From: Lantana camara
Taxonomy: Eukaryota > Streptophyta > Magnoliopsida > Lamiales > Verbenaceae
Direction: 5' to 3'
DNA length: 64,000 bases
Assembly (NCBI GenBank): GCA_037501455.1
Contig: CM074862.1
Span: 80,344,001-80,408,000 of the forward strand
Shown here: piece after piece, positions 1 through 10,795 of the stretch
Numbering within the stretch: the first letter of the stretch is position 1
How the letters are laid out: each line of letters begins with the position of its first letter
Program-made: the position numbers and the translations under genes
The notes under the pieces: model-generated
Told to the model about the DNA's origin: nothing
Databases searched by the model: none
Seen by the model: only the letters and a program-made list of their open reading frames with translations

Positions 1-1165
1 TTTGCACCGCAATGATACCTTTTCCTTTTGCATCTTAAATGTTCCCATCTCCAAGTTTTACATGAGAAGTACGGCTAGTGTCCAACTCCACGAATAACTT
101 TCGAACTCCGGTCATATGGTTGTCGTACCTGCTATCAACATACCACCTATTTTCATATTCTTTTTCTTTACTCATACAAGAAAATAGTTAGTCACTTTCA
201 CTTTTGGACAAATTGGCTTCGTCCTCGTCTTCTTTGTTTTTCTTAAGATATTGGTTGTATGAGTGATTTGCATTTCTATAATTTTTGCATCTAAACAAGC
301 AATCCTTTATCATGTGATTTGTTTTTCTACAAATTTAACATGATAAATCCGATCCTCCAAAGTGTGGCTTTCCATATCTAAAATTCTTGCCTTGCCTTTT
401 TCCATTTTTATTACCATTTAGAGCTTGTCTTGTTTGAAATATAAAGTTTGAATTGAAAAGCTTACTCCAATGGTTGATTTGAGGATCTAATCAATCTTTC
501 CTCATAAACTTGAAGAGAACTCATAAGTTCATGAAAAGTGTAGGTGGAAAGATATTTAGATTCTTCTACCGTAGCAACAACGTGATCAAATTTTGTTGGA
601 AGGCTCTAAGAACCTTTTGTACAATTTTTTTTCCCTTCAATAACATCGCAAAGACTTTGAATTTGGTTGACGATCTCAGAAACTTTGATGACAAATGCTT
701 GCATATGATCACCATCACCTTCTTTCATTGCCATATTATCGAAATCTCTTCGAAGAGATTGAAGTTTCAAAGAGATGGCTTTCTTGTTTTCTTGAAAGCC
801 TTGTTTTAGAATATCCCAAGCTTCTTTGGCTCTTTTTGATCCAAAGATTCTTGAAAATATCGTTTTACTTACGCCTTGTTGTAGATATCTCAAGGCACTT
901 GCGTCTCTCCGAATATTCTCTTTGTAGGATTTTTGTTGTTGCTCCGACCAACTTGCGCTACTTCCTTCGGGTGGAGGTTCGGGGAAAGAAGTCTGCACAA
1001 CATCCCAAAGTTCTAAAGAGATGAATAAGGATTGCATTTGGCTCCTCCAATAATCATAGTGTTCGCCTTAAAAAATCGATAATTGGTTGGGGGTATAGGC
1101 AAACATTATTAAGACTGAATTTGAGGCCATTTTCTAAGATATAAGTTGGCTCTAGATACCAAATT
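1..1165 (-). pseudogene. Ty1/copia gag-protease fragment
   Basis: Reading leftward from about 1037, the minus strand encodes a copia-type capsid (gag, UBN2-like) of about 143 residues. It contains an LxxLRRDFDNMAM-like segment and a QIQSL segment typical of this gag family. A degraded zinc knuckle follows near 299-341; its CX2CX4HX4C spacing is kept but a stop codon lies between the first two cysteines. At about 110-155 is the protease start, WYVDS..DNHMTG, where the DSG active-site triplet has become DSR. The frame is broken several times and the element runs off the left edge of the window, so integrase and RT are not seen. It is a dead copy. The family call rests on motif order and is firm at superfamily level only. 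Confidence 0.8.
1148..1163 (-). other. Primer-binding site of the left copia element
   Basis: On the minus strand this reads TTTGGTATCTAGAGCC, close to the TGGTATCAGAGC site complementary to initiator-Met tRNA that plant copia elements use. It lies just inside the LTR end (minus-strand ...CCCCGACA, ending at 1166), which fixes the orientation of the element. Confidence 0.7.
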
Positions 1166-1406
1166 TGTCGGGGATTTTTAGAGAAAATGAAGAAAAAAGA
1201 ATTCTTAAGACAACTAGAATGGTTTTTACTTGTTTTTTACTTGCTTTTTATATCAAATATGAGTACAATATTTATAGGCCAAGGTGCCCACAAAGATACA
1301 TGCACAAAGTGCCCCATTCAAACTTTCTCATTTAATAGGACACTTGAAGGACACCTAGATGATACAAACTATATAGGAAAACACATAGACTTTGACTAAT
1401 ATTAAT
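1166..1406 (-). mobile_element. Partial LTR of the left copia element, interrupted by the MULE
   Basis: The stretch begins with TGTCGGGG next to the primer-binding site, so it is the inner end of the 5' LTR of a minus-strand copia element. It stops at the MULE target duplication (1398-1406). The remainder may resume at 10222, but I could not find a clear outer end there. Confidence 0.55.
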
Positions 1407-1560
1407 TGGGAAAATTATTAAAGAGGACCAAATATGTTGAAAACTTTTCCAAAACCCCCTAGTCTCCAAAATCTTTATTTTTGATCACCAATATACAACA
1501 TTTTTTTTTTATAAACCCCCCAATCACATAAAAAGACCTTATTGCCCTCTAGTTTTACTA
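1407..1560 (+). repeat. Left terminal inverted repeat of the MULE
   Basis: About 150 bp pairing with 10070-10212 in inverted orientation. Shared landmarks in order are the GGG end, TCCAAAACCC, an ACAACAT block and an AAACCCCC block. Divergence between the two ends is considerable, which argues for age. Confidence 0.75.
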
Positions 1561-3658
1561 TGAGATTGATACCGCATACAATTCACCACATTCCAAATAA
1601 AAGCACTCCTCTGCCTCCGATTCCGAGTCCGCCGCTGACGTCGCTGCCGCCACAGCAATTATCCTGATATCATAGCACCCCCCATTGTTCCTATTACTTA
1701 ATTGATTGGATAATTGAAGAGCACACCATTTGTTTGATACGAAATCTAGAAAACCCACTTTGTGGAGATGGATTCTGTAGGCTTGGTGGCTGTTTCGATA
1801 TGGTGTAGTGTACTTTTTGAAGACGATCATCATGTCTTTCAACTTCGGGAGAGACAGACGCTTGCAAAAGTGTGTTCGGAGGTTGAGAACCATTGGTCCG
1901 ATTTCGATCCTGATGCATATGTGGTGCAGTACAAGGCTGCCCCTATGAAAGATGAATCTTGGATGAGTTTGAAGAAAGATAGTGATGTGGAGATTATGGT
2001 GTCAGTACATGGTCTAGTAAAACAACACATTACAACATTGAGAGCAATTCAGCTCCCTTCAAGTTCATCTCAAAGAAGGTAGTCCCTGTATTTTAATTGC
2101 TCTGTTTTTTTTTTCTTATGTTTGTTATATTTCTGTGATGCATTATTCGATTGGATTGTGATTTATTTGAAAAGGGATGACCAGGGAATGACATCGACAA
2201 GTCAAGCCCTAGTCGTTCACTCTGCCAATAACAGTGAATCCAGGAGTCATTGCATTCGTCGTGTTGGCCAAACCTTTAAGGATGCTAATGACTACAGGGT
2301 TTATTTAAAAAATTATCATATTGCTATGAATTGAAAGTTTAAATATTTGAAGAATGATACTGATAAGATTATAGCTTTTTTCCCGGATCAGAATTGCAAC
2401 TGGAGGTTATATGCCTCCTAATGTAAGAGAGATGATGAGTTTGCCATAAGAAAGTTAAATCTTGACCATGTTTGTGGTTTGGAAAATATTAAGAATAAAA
2501 GGTCACAACCAATTGTTTGGTATGCCCTAGAAAGCCGATTGTATATCCGCTTTGTGCTTTTCCTTATTGTAATCACAGACAATCTTTGAATGAAATAACG
2601 AATTAAGGCAACACTTCTTTATATGCTCTTGTTTGGTATGCGATTACTTTATCTGTGCATGTATGAGAATTCCACTAATCCTGATGACTTTAGGACTCTA
2701 CCATTTAGGTGAAATGGTTCATGAAACGAGCCCTATATCACAAAAGTCATGATTAGTAAAATACTCCAAGCCGATGAGTCCTACCGACAGTGGGAGTGTC
2801 AACCTGACTCCTCTAAGGCTTGCTTGTGGGATCATGCCCTTAAGAAGGACCACCTTGTTTCACGTAGGTGCAAAGTGTATAGTTGATACGTGCGTGATAC
2901 ATGAGGGTGCTTACTTTAATAAGTAAGTTCACTGAGGTGCCCCGTGTGAGAACATTCCTAAATGGGAAAGGAAGTTTCTATTTCAGGAAATAGAAACTTC
3001 CAGGTTAGGAAATATCTCACGAGTCATTGATGTGATTAATTGATCCATAGACTTGAGGTTCCTTGTCACTTTATGAGTTAACTCTGTAGTCTTAGGTATA
3101 AGCTTTAAAGGGTGTCGCCATAGACAACTGATTCAAGGCTTATGCTGGGGCTGCACAAGAGATTCATGAAAGTGAATGAGAATCAAGAAAGGACCTACAA
3201 TTGCATTTGCAAGGTGATCTCTTATTGTGTAAGTCATTCATATGCCATATGGAGTCCTTGGCCAAGGCAGTAGAACAAGACATCAAGAAAAGGGTTTCTT
3301 GGATTGAGATCAAATGGATATGAAATGCACTTAGCTTTAAGACCGGATTATTAGGGTTCTAATTATTCCCTTACCCTAGATCTTGGTTGAGAGATAGTAA
3401 GTAGGAGGATTGTATCTCACATGAATCAATGACTTAAAGGTTCTGTCGAATCCGAACATTCCAATTCAGCTAGGGGTTAAACACCTGTTGCTAGACTATG
3501 GTCGTTTAATCTGTGGACTGATTAATTAATTAGTGAATTAATTAATTAGGGTCACTGATAATTGAATTGAGAACCTAGAGGGTCACACACAACAACTTGG
3601 TTACATGAGTTGAGGCTTTAAAATGATTAAACGAGTTAATCGGGCCAAGAGGGTTCCA

Positions 3659-3726
3659 CACGTGTGAAACCACACGTGTGGGTCACGTGAGTGACACGTG
3701 TCCTTGTGACACGTGTCCCACACGTG
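3659..3726 (+). promoter_or_regulatory. Cluster of six CACGTG boxes in a copia LTR
   Basis: CACGTG occurs at 3659, 3673, 3684, 3695, 3710 and 3721, mostly inside ACACGTGT or CACACGTGTG. Start-to-start spacings are 14, 11, 11, 15 and 11 bp. CACGTG is the G-box bound by plant bHLH and bZIP factors. The cluster lies about 330 bp upstream of the TATA box of the same LTR. A binding role is inference. Confidence 0.75.
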
Positions 3727-4050
3727 TATATATATATATTGTATATGTATATATTAAATAATTAAATGTGTTAACTATTTAATAGACTTTGGTTTAATTT
3801 TGAATTAAAAAGAAAGTCTAATTTTGGAGAAAATAATCTAGTTAATTAATTATTAATTAATTAATTAGATAAAATAAGTTATTTATTTTAAATAAATAAA
3901 GTATAAAATTATCCAAAAATAGTTTGGATATTTTAGCTCTCTTGAAAGTTGATTTGAATTAGAATTCAAAGTCAAAGTCAAAATTACTTGATGATCAAGT
4001 AATAGGAGAGAGGGACCAAATCCTTAGTCCTCATTCGGTCCTCCCCTTGT

Positions 4051-4077
4051 TATAAATAGGGGAGCTCGAGCTCCCCT
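4051..4077 (+). promoter_or_regulatory. TATA box fused to a 20-bp palindrome
   Basis: TATAAATA at 4051-4058 runs into the perfect palindrome AGGGGAGCTCGAGCTCCCCT at 4058-4077, where the start of the transcript would lie. The related LTR at 31439-31465 keeps both parts with an altered centre (TCAT), so the arms are conserved. Confidence 0.65.
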
Positions 4078-6296
4078 TAGAGCTAATTGGCAATTCTTTT
4101 GGTTCATGTGTTGAACACCATCCTTTCTCCAAGATAAACGAAACCCTAGGTTAGGCCTAAACACTAACTAGAGAACTAGCATCCTTACTAGTTAGATTGT
4201 GATCAAGTTGGTGGACTATCTCTAGAGAGCTTCAAGTTAGAAGTTTGAAGATTCGAGCTTTACCAAGGAGAAGGGATCAAGCCGCGAGAAGAGCGTTCTT
4301 GGGTGGCTTGAAACGCTTCAACAAAGAATAAAAGAGAAGTAAGCTTCTTATCTTTACGAAGTTGGATACACGATTGCGAGTCCAAGGTCCTTTTGTTGGA
4401 AAATTTTTAAATTTACGCTGCTTTTTTGATTTATATTTTCCAACACCAATGCCCATTCAAATTGGGTTGCGGGTGCAATGAAGGCTCATATCATGGCAAA
4501 TCCTAAATACAGACCGAAAGAAATAGTTTCTTATATCCAGAAGGAGCACAATGTGGAAATTCTATACCATATTACGTGGATGAAGAAGGAGATAGCATTG
4601 CATGAAATCCGTGGTTCTGATGTTGGGTTCTATAACCGACTCCATTGGCATGTGGATGTTGTGAGACGATTGAATCCCGACAGCATCTGTGATTTGGAGA
4701 CAAAACAACCAGATAATAGGTTTAACTGCTTGTTTATGTCTTTGAATGCTTGTTTGGTAGGATTTCTTAGAGGGTGTAGAAAGATCATTTTCCTTGACGA
4801 TACTCATATCAAGAGCAAATTCAATGGTCATTTGCTTTGTGCGACAACAAAGGATGGGAACAATCAGTTGTTTACAATAGCGTACGCTGTCGTTGACTCA
4901 GAGAATAGTCAGAATTGGGAATGGTTTTGCCAGAAGTTGAGCTATGCTCTTAAAATTCAGCCTGTACTTTATGATTTTAGACAGTACAGATTCTTCTCCG
5001 ACAGGCACCCGGGACTTGTTACGCATGTGGCACGGGTATTTCCAGGCTCCCAATGTGCCTTTTGCTTGAGATATTTAGTGGATAACTTCAGAATTCAGGT
5101 ATCTGTTCAATGATTAGTGTGATGAGTTGTTATATCTGATCCTTTTCTTGTTACTAAAGTGGCAGTTGGATGTCATTATCGCAGGTCCTAAGAAAGCGTT
5201 ATCCCAAGCTCAACAAAAAACATTGGACCAGTGTATTCAGTGCAGCAGCATACGCTCCTACTAGGGCCGAGTACTCCTTGCACCTCAATAAAATCCTTAA
5301 AGCAATGCCTTTGGCCGCAGATTTCATAAAAAACTCCTATCTTGAAAACTGGGCCAATTCATTATTTAACGGTAATCTATTTGGTATTATCAACAAAAAT
5401 TTTGCTTAGTGTTAGAACAGTTGGGTGAAGGATGCGAGATCACTCCCAATTGTAGCTTTGGTTGACCGGATAAGGTAGCAGATAAGGACCATGATGTGCA
5501 ATAGACGGGAGCAAAGTCATGAATGACAAACTCATCTTTTTATGGATATAGAGGTAATGGTTAATGATGAACTTGAAGCAGGGAGAAGCTTGGTTGTCAT
5601 GCGAGCTGACTCAGTGACATTTGAGGTGAATGAAGGGGAATTCTGATACACAGTAGACCTTGGCAAGTGGGAATGTTCTTGTAATTACTGGAAGATCTTA
5701 AAGTTTCCCTGCAAGGATGCTTGTGCATGCGTTAACAAGAAGGGGTGGTCGGTCTACGATTTTCGTTATGAAACTTATTCAAATGAGATGTATAAAAAGG
5801 CCTATGAAAACATTATTTTCCCTGTACCAAATGCTGATATGGACTCAAATGCAGATGTTCTGATCAGGCCGCCAGATGTGAGGCCTAAGCCTTTTCGGCC
5901 GAAGAGAACTAGGTTCTCGTCACAGGTCGTCAAAGCTGTTACAGTGCACATCATGTAAAAGGCCTGGGCATAACAAGAGAACATGCAGGGGACCTGTGTT
6001 AAATTGATTGTTTATATACTGCTGAGTATATTGTTGAATTTGGGATTCTAATCACGTTTTTGTGATTTGTTTTCGCGCAGAAAATGAAGTGTGGACGAGA
6101 TTTCGGAGGATCCATAACAGTTTAGCGTGATGATGGACCTTGCAGAATACTCTGTCTTTGGAAGAAGTCTATTTTGACTTTGTATTTAGAATTGTTCTAT
6201 CTTCAATATGAATTATTTTCCTAGTTGTTTTGAAATTATTTTTGGGCTTAGTTCACTGTATTTGAATGTCTGTGTAGATAAATGTGTTGTTGAATG

Positions 6297-6866
6297 CAGA
6301 CTTTTTCCACTGAAAGGTTAAAAATACATAATTAAAGACAGACTTTGTCCAGTGAAAGGTTAAAAATGCCTAATTAAAGGCAGACTTTGTCCAGTGAAAG
6401 ATTAAAAAGGCATAATTAAAGGTAGGCTTTGTCTTGTGAAGGTTAAAAATGCGTAACTGAAGGCAGACTTTGTCCAGTGAAAGGTTCAAAGTGCGTAATT
6501 GAAGGCAGACTTTGTCTAGTGAAAGGTTCAAAATACGTGATTGAAGGTCGATTTTGTCCAGTGAAAGGTTCAAAGTGTGTAAGTGAAAGGTTAAAAATGC
6601 GTAATTGAAGGCAGACTTTGTCCAGTGAAAGGTTTCAAAGTGGGTAATTGAAGGCAGACTTTGTCCAGTGAAAGGTTAAAATTGCGTAATTGAAGGCAGA
6701 CTTTGTCCAGTGAAAGGTTAAAAGTGCGTAATTGAAGGCAGACTTTGTCCAGTGAAAGGTTCAAACTGCATAATTGAAGGCAGACTTTGTCCAGTGAAAG
6801 GCCAAAAATGCGTAATTCAAGGCAAACTTTGTGCAGTGAAAGGTTCAAAGTGCATAATTGAAGGCC
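6297..6866 (+). repeat. Tandem array 1 of a 42-bp unit inside the MULE
   Basis: About 13 imperfect copies of a 42-43 bp unit built on GCAGACTTTGTCCAGTGAAA followed by GGTT, an A-rich stretch and GCGTAATTGAAG. One copy near 6585 is cut short. The unit length is a multiple of three in many copies, which keeps long frames open by chance. The array lies just 3' of mudrA. Confidence 0.9.
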
Positions 6867-6904
6867 AACAAATAATGTTATTGAATTTTGACCACAACAT
6901 TACA

Positions 6905-7102
6905 AAAATGTTTCAATAAATCTTGACTATCATTATTGTAATGTTGTTCTCATGATTTAATTAATCTTGAGTATCATTATTATAATGTTGTGCTCATGAT
7001 TCAATAAATCTTGAGTATCATTCGTGAAATGTTGTGATGTTGTGGCCATGATTCAATAAATCTAGAATATCATTATTGTAATGTTGTGCTCATGATTCAA
7101 TA
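6905..7102 (+). repeat. Short tandem repeats in the spacer between the arrays
   Basis: About four imperfect copies of a ~60-bp unit with landmarks TCAATAAATCTTGA, ATCATTATTGTAATGTTGT and CTCATGAT. They lie in the ~380-bp spacer between the two inverted 42-bp arrays. Confidence 0.75.
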
Positions 7103-7244
7103 ACATTGTAGAATAACGTAAGTGACCAGAACATGTAACTCAATATTGATTATAATGCATAATTAAGATTAACAACATGTAATGATAACTTCTATAAACA
7201 CTAAATACGTAATTAAGATTAACATGATGTAATGGTAACCTTTG

Positions 7245-7618
7245 AACCTTTTACTGGACAAAGTCTGCCTTCAATTACGCACTTTGAACCTTTCACTAGA
7301 CAAAGTCTGCCTTTAATTACGTATTTTTAACCTTTCACTAGACAAAGTCTGCTTTCAATTACGCACTTTCACTGGACAAAATCTGCCTTTAATTACGCAC
7401 TTTGAACCTTCACTGGATAAAGTTTGCCTTCAATTACGCACTTTGAACCTTTCACTGGACAAAGTCTGCCTTCAATTACGTATTTTTAACCTTTCATTGG
7501 ATAAAGTCTGCTTTCAATTACGTACTTTGAACCTTTCACTGGACAAAGTCTGCCTTCAATTAAGCATTTTTAACCTTTCACTGGACAAAGTCTGCCTTCA
7601 ATTACGCACTTTTAACCT
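7245..7618 (-). repeat. Tandem array 2, inverted relative to array 1
   Basis: About nine copies of the same 42-bp unit in reverse complement (CTTTCACTGGACAAAGTCTG...). It ends just 3' of the ULP-like gene, which reads toward it. Together with array 1 it gives an inverted repeat of up to ~370 bp with a ~380-bp loop. Confidence 0.9.
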
Positions 7619-7702
7619 AAGATAATTTTTTAAAAAAATGGAGAAACAATCACTTAGAACATGGAATACTAAACACAACTTCAATTATACAGATGAAAAA
7701 GA

Positions 7703-9942
7703 TTATTTGTCTAGAAAAATATTGGCTAACTTAAAGCGGTACTCAACGATATTGCACCTCTCTGTATATGTCTTGAATGCATCAGTTTCTCGAACAAGAA
7801 GCTTACCATACAGACACATTAATACGCCAAAGTCACTGCTTCCCTTATACTGAACTCTCATTTGTGCCCGCTCCAATTCCCTTTCTTTTGAAGCCCTAAC
7901 AACTTTATTTTTAATCCATAAGTTCCAGAGAAAATCTGAGTATATTGCGACATCAGTAGCAGCTTCTTCTGCATGCATCAAGTTGTAGTGTAAGAAATGT
8001 TTGGGCTCGGTTTCATATACTAACATATACCAGTGAGACTTTGTCAGTATAGGGAAAATAACATAACGAATGAGTACATAACATATGCAGACACTTCGTT
8101 CAGGACCATGACGTAATCGCCTTTCACTCCATATAACATAAAATGGTCGATTGCAGATGGGACAATATAAGTGGCAGTCTTCTTCCTTGACTTTCCTACA
8201 GTCCTGCTCCTCAATTTGCTCACAAACTCACTTGTCACATGAGAGTTGAAAAAATGTACATCGTGGAATTTGGGCACAATGTAACCAGGACTGGTTAACA
8301 GGTCGTAATATGCCAGAATAACGCCATCATTGGTCTTTTTCCCCAAAATGAGATCTCGTAGATCCTCACCAAGGACAAAATTATTTTTATTACTCTGATA
8401 GACAATATTGTATCTGCAAAAGATTATAATAAAACAATCAACACACTACAGTCAACTCAACTAATTGAATGAAGTAAGAACCCTTACTTTTGGTCCTTCT
8501 TGTAGCTCATAATCAAGTTAAATGCCTTTGTACGTTGCTCCTCAATGACCACCTCACAGCCTGGGGGCTCCATAGGCATACTGTCCACATGAGCCCCAAC
8601 CTGCATAACCTAATACATAAGTATCCAATGACAAATCAAATACACACACATAAACAAAGTCATTGTCATATTATCTCACCGTTTCTTCCACACACTCCCT
8701 CACATCATTCTTCCGCTTCGATCTAACCTCATCCCATCCAGAATCACTATCATCGTCACAGTCCCCATCCAGACCCCTATCCCCATCCCGATCACCTTTC
8801 CCATCCTGACTCAAATCAACCTGAACTCCTTCATCGACACATTCTGCTACATCTTCCACAAAATCCATCTGAACTCCTTCGTCGACACCTTCAGCTTCCT
8901 CTTCCACAAAATCAGCTTAAACTCTTACATCGACACATTGTGCTTTCTCTTCTACACAAACAACTTGAACCCCTTCGAAAACAAAAACTTTTTCATCTGC
9001 TTCGGACAGACTTCTCTCCATTTCCCAAGCCGCTCGTAATGGAACAATCTGCGTATTTTTAAATCAACAAACTTTGTTACATATCATTTGAATACAAAAT
9101 GAATATTGGTTCAATAAATTCGGAAGATTATGGACTTACATCTAACTGCAAAATACTTTGCAGCACCTTTTTTGCACTAGCTTTCGTATTAGGTTGTGCA
9201 CTCCCCTTCCATTTGAATTACTGAGGGAATTTTATCAACCTTATCCATGCCTAGCATAAACAATAACTTAATCACGTGTATATATAGGTATAAAATGACA
9301 CAATCTAGCAAAACCAAGCCAATGACTTACCAACAAACCCATAGTACAACCATCGATGAAATCATGTTTATCCACAACACGTTTCTTAATTCATTTGATC
9401 AAAAACATATGAGCCGCCATGCTCTACGCGTATTGCCTAATCCTGGACAGATCATCAACATACCAAATAAGCACAACAGGCACACGTAAACTACAATTCG
9501 GGAACAACAAACAATTAAAGACGTATAAAATGCACATCCGTACAAAATCATCAATCCCTTCGTCATCAGTTCTTCCGACGAAATCAGGCAGTTTACGCTC
9601 GACGTTGGCTCGAGAGTCATTGTTTTCCTTATTGAAAAAATGCTTGATCAATGTATTGGATTTACTCTTGCCCTCTACCTGGATAGGCTGACCGCAATGC
9701 CGCATATCAATAACAATGCTGAATTCCTTCTCACAAAATACAACTTCATGGCTTCCGAATTTAAATGTGTTGGTGCTGCAGTTGTAGTAATCGAGCAAGA
9801 ATCCTACCATATTAATGCTCCCCTTTTGATCCGACGTTCCCAACAAATAACCAAACGGTGATTTTTTAATAGCTATAAGTTGTCCGGGGGACATTTGGTC
9901 ATGAATTTTAGAGATAAACTCACTGAATCTCTCCAACACACA
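7703..9942 (-). pseudogene. DUF1985 + ULP1-like C48 peptidase gene of the MULE
   Basis: Read leftward, 9939-9424 encodes about 170 residues resembling the plant DUF1985 domain (QLIAIKKSPFGYLLG..., then FCEKEFSIVIDMRHCG), which often precedes ULP1 domains in transposon-borne genes. An acidic linker follows (about 9040-8671), with imperfect EGVQVD/VEE repeats and a run rich in D. A GT...AG intron fits 8487-8414. The protease part is at 8346-7703: DVHFFNSHV, then HW (LTKSHWYMLVY, near 8020) at the catalytic His position, YNLM where YD is usual, and QYKGSSDFGV where the family has DCG. So His is kept, Asp reads Asn and the nucleophile Cys reads Phe, and a frame change lies near 8044. The family removes SUMO from proteins; this copy would be inactive. 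The N-terminus beyond 9942 is unclear because a stop lies there. It converges on mudrA. Confidence 0.75.
8414..8487 (-). other. Probable intron of the ULP-like gene
   Basis: On the minus strand the donor reads CCAAAA/GTAAGG and the acceptor TTTTGCAG/ATAC. The 74-bp length is normal for plants. It lies between the acidic linker and the protease domain. Confidence 0.55.
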
Positions 9943-10069
9943 CTAGTGCAAAATGGAAAATACCCGCTTCTTCGCAAGCAGGACCTCAGCATCCTCATGG
10001 ATATTTACGCAAATTCCCGCGCTCTGAAGGAGAGATGCTTGGGGTATGGCTTGTTATTAATCAATTTCA

Positions 10070-10212
10070 GCAAGGATAATTTGGTAATTTTACGCCATTT
10101 AGGGGGTTTTGGAAAAATATGTTGTGTAATGGGGATGTAAAATAGTTGGATTTCAAATTGTAGGGTTTTGGATAACTTCATTGCCTTAGTAGGGATGATT
10201 CATTGGTTCTCC
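10070..10212 (-). repeat. Right terminal inverted repeat of the MULE
   Basis: Inverted partner of 1407-1560. The outermost bases on the minus strand are GGAGAACC, and TATATTAAT follows on the plus strand as the target duplication. Confidence 0.75.
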
Positions 10213-10269
10213 TATATTAATGTACCAAATATTTGACTAATTAAATTACAAATTGAATTCATAACAATT

Positions 10270-10795
10270 AGAGCTCAGACAGCTGCACTACCCTGACCTT
10301 TACTCATTCCACAGTCCAAGGGAAGAAACATTGAGGAAGGGCAATGTTATAATCACTGGGGCTTTTTCCAGTTTAGGCCTCACCACAGATAAAGCCTTAG
10401 CGGCAAGTGGGAAATGACATGTAATAATGGCGTGCAGGGACTTCCTCAAGGTAGAAAAGGCAGCAAAATTGGTTGGGATAGATAAGGAGAATTACATAAT
10501 CATGCATTTAGATCTTGCATCATTTGAAAGTGTTAAGCAATTTGTTGACAACTTCAGAAGTTCCAGAATTCCCATTGACGTCTTAGTTTGCAATGCTATC
10601 GTGTGCCAACCAACTGTGAAGGAGCCATCTTTCACAGCCGAGGGGTTTGAGCTTAGTGTAGGGACTAATCATTTGGGACACTTTTTTCTTTCCAGATTGC
10701 TGCTAGACGATATGAAACAGGCTGATTATCCCTCGAAGAGGTTTATAATTGTTGGATCCATCAAAGGTAAGCATGGTTCGTAGTCGCGGTCGCGG
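10270..10795 (+). pseudogene. POR: Protochlorophyllide oxidoreductase fragment
   Basis: The plus strand encodes about 170 residues of light-dependent POR, the plastid enzyme that reduces protochlorophyllide to chlorophyllide with NADPH. It runs from the mature N-terminus (RAQTAA at 10270) through NVIITGAFSSLG, the Rossmann glycine motif with Gly-to-Phe/Ser changes, then [46 protein letters not shown] and [11 protein letters not shown] frame change occurs near 10325, and stops fall near 10303 and 10417 (where Trp of the GKWH motif would be). The chloroplast transit peptide, the YxxxK catalytic pair and the C-terminal half are absent. No intron is visible within the fragment. It begins about 50 bp right of the MULE end, outside the element. 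It could be a processed copy or a captured exon block. Confidence 0.9.

Larger units (their letters stand above)
2514..4445 (+). mobile_element. Copia solo LTR in the MULE
   Basis: A 1,932-bp LTR beginning TGTTTGG and ending TTTCCAACA, flanked on both sides by CCAAT (2509-2513 and 4446-4450), a perfect 5-bp duplication. No internal region is present, so it arose by recombination between two LTRs. It is closely related along its length to 29889-31834 and more distantly to the split LTR at 24352-24914/36318-37770. Close to its start a few bases are missing relative to the second copy. It contains a CACGTG cluster, a TATA box and a palindrome, listed separately. Confidence 0.92.
1768..5995 (+). 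pseudogene. mudrA: mudrA-like MULE transposase (broken)
   Basis: Order of domains: an N-terminal segment from ATG 1768; the Mutator DNA-binding region (about 2190-2500, with VGQTFKDANDYRVYLKNY and NCNWRLYAS); the catalytic region (4478-5098, FLDDTHIKSKFNGHLL...VVDSENSQNWEWF); a SWIM-type zinc finger (about 5670-5720); and a zinc knuckle, CTSCKRPGHNKRTC (about 5945-5992). The SWIM site reads C-S-C...P-C-K-D, so its last ligand, normally His, is replaced. The family's first catalytic Asp is present in FLDDTH. A GT...AG intron fits 5099-5184 and joins DNFRIQ to VLRKRYPK. Another may lie near 2081-2175. Stops occur near 2332, 2420, 5409 and 5645. A copia solo LTR splits the gene at 2514-4445, with a one-base loss of frame across the insertion. 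The protein would bind the TIRs and cut the element, but this copy cannot be functional. Confidence 0.85.
1407..10212 (+). mobile_element. Mutator-like element (MULE) with ULP-like cargo
   Basis: The two ends are related terminal inverted repeats. The outer 43 bases align without gaps, starting GGGAAAATT on the left and GGAGAACCA on the right (minus strand), both leading into TCCAAAACCC. The flanks are AATATTAAT (1398-1406) and TATATTAAT (10213-10221), 8 of 9 positions equal, as expected of the 9-bp duplications made by Mutator transposases. Inside are a mudrA-like transposase reading right and a DUF1985/ULP1-like gene reading left, convergent, with inverted tandem arrays between them. This layout matches MULEs known to carry ULP-like protease genes (Kaonashi type). 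Both genes are damaged, and a 1.9-kb copia solo LTR sits inside mudrA, so the copy is old. Confidence 0.85.

Noticed and set aside
5170..5409. Separate small gene starting at 5170
   Set aside because: Its first five codons are intronic; the 5099-5184 intron joins it to the upstream transposase exon.
6297..7618. CRISPR-like array
   Set aside because: Units are contiguous and degenerate with no unique spacers, inside a eukaryotic transposon.
6370..7625. Frames encoding a repeated NLSLDKVCLQLR peptide
   Set aside because: They arise because the 42-bp repeat is a multiple of three. They appear on opposite strands in the two arrays with no start context, so I treat the arrays as DNA repeats and not as a repeat protein.
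10765..10772. Splice donor at the end of the POR fragment (AAAG/GTAAGC)
   Set aside because: The same bases align as ordinary POR codons, so an intron border is not needed to explain them.
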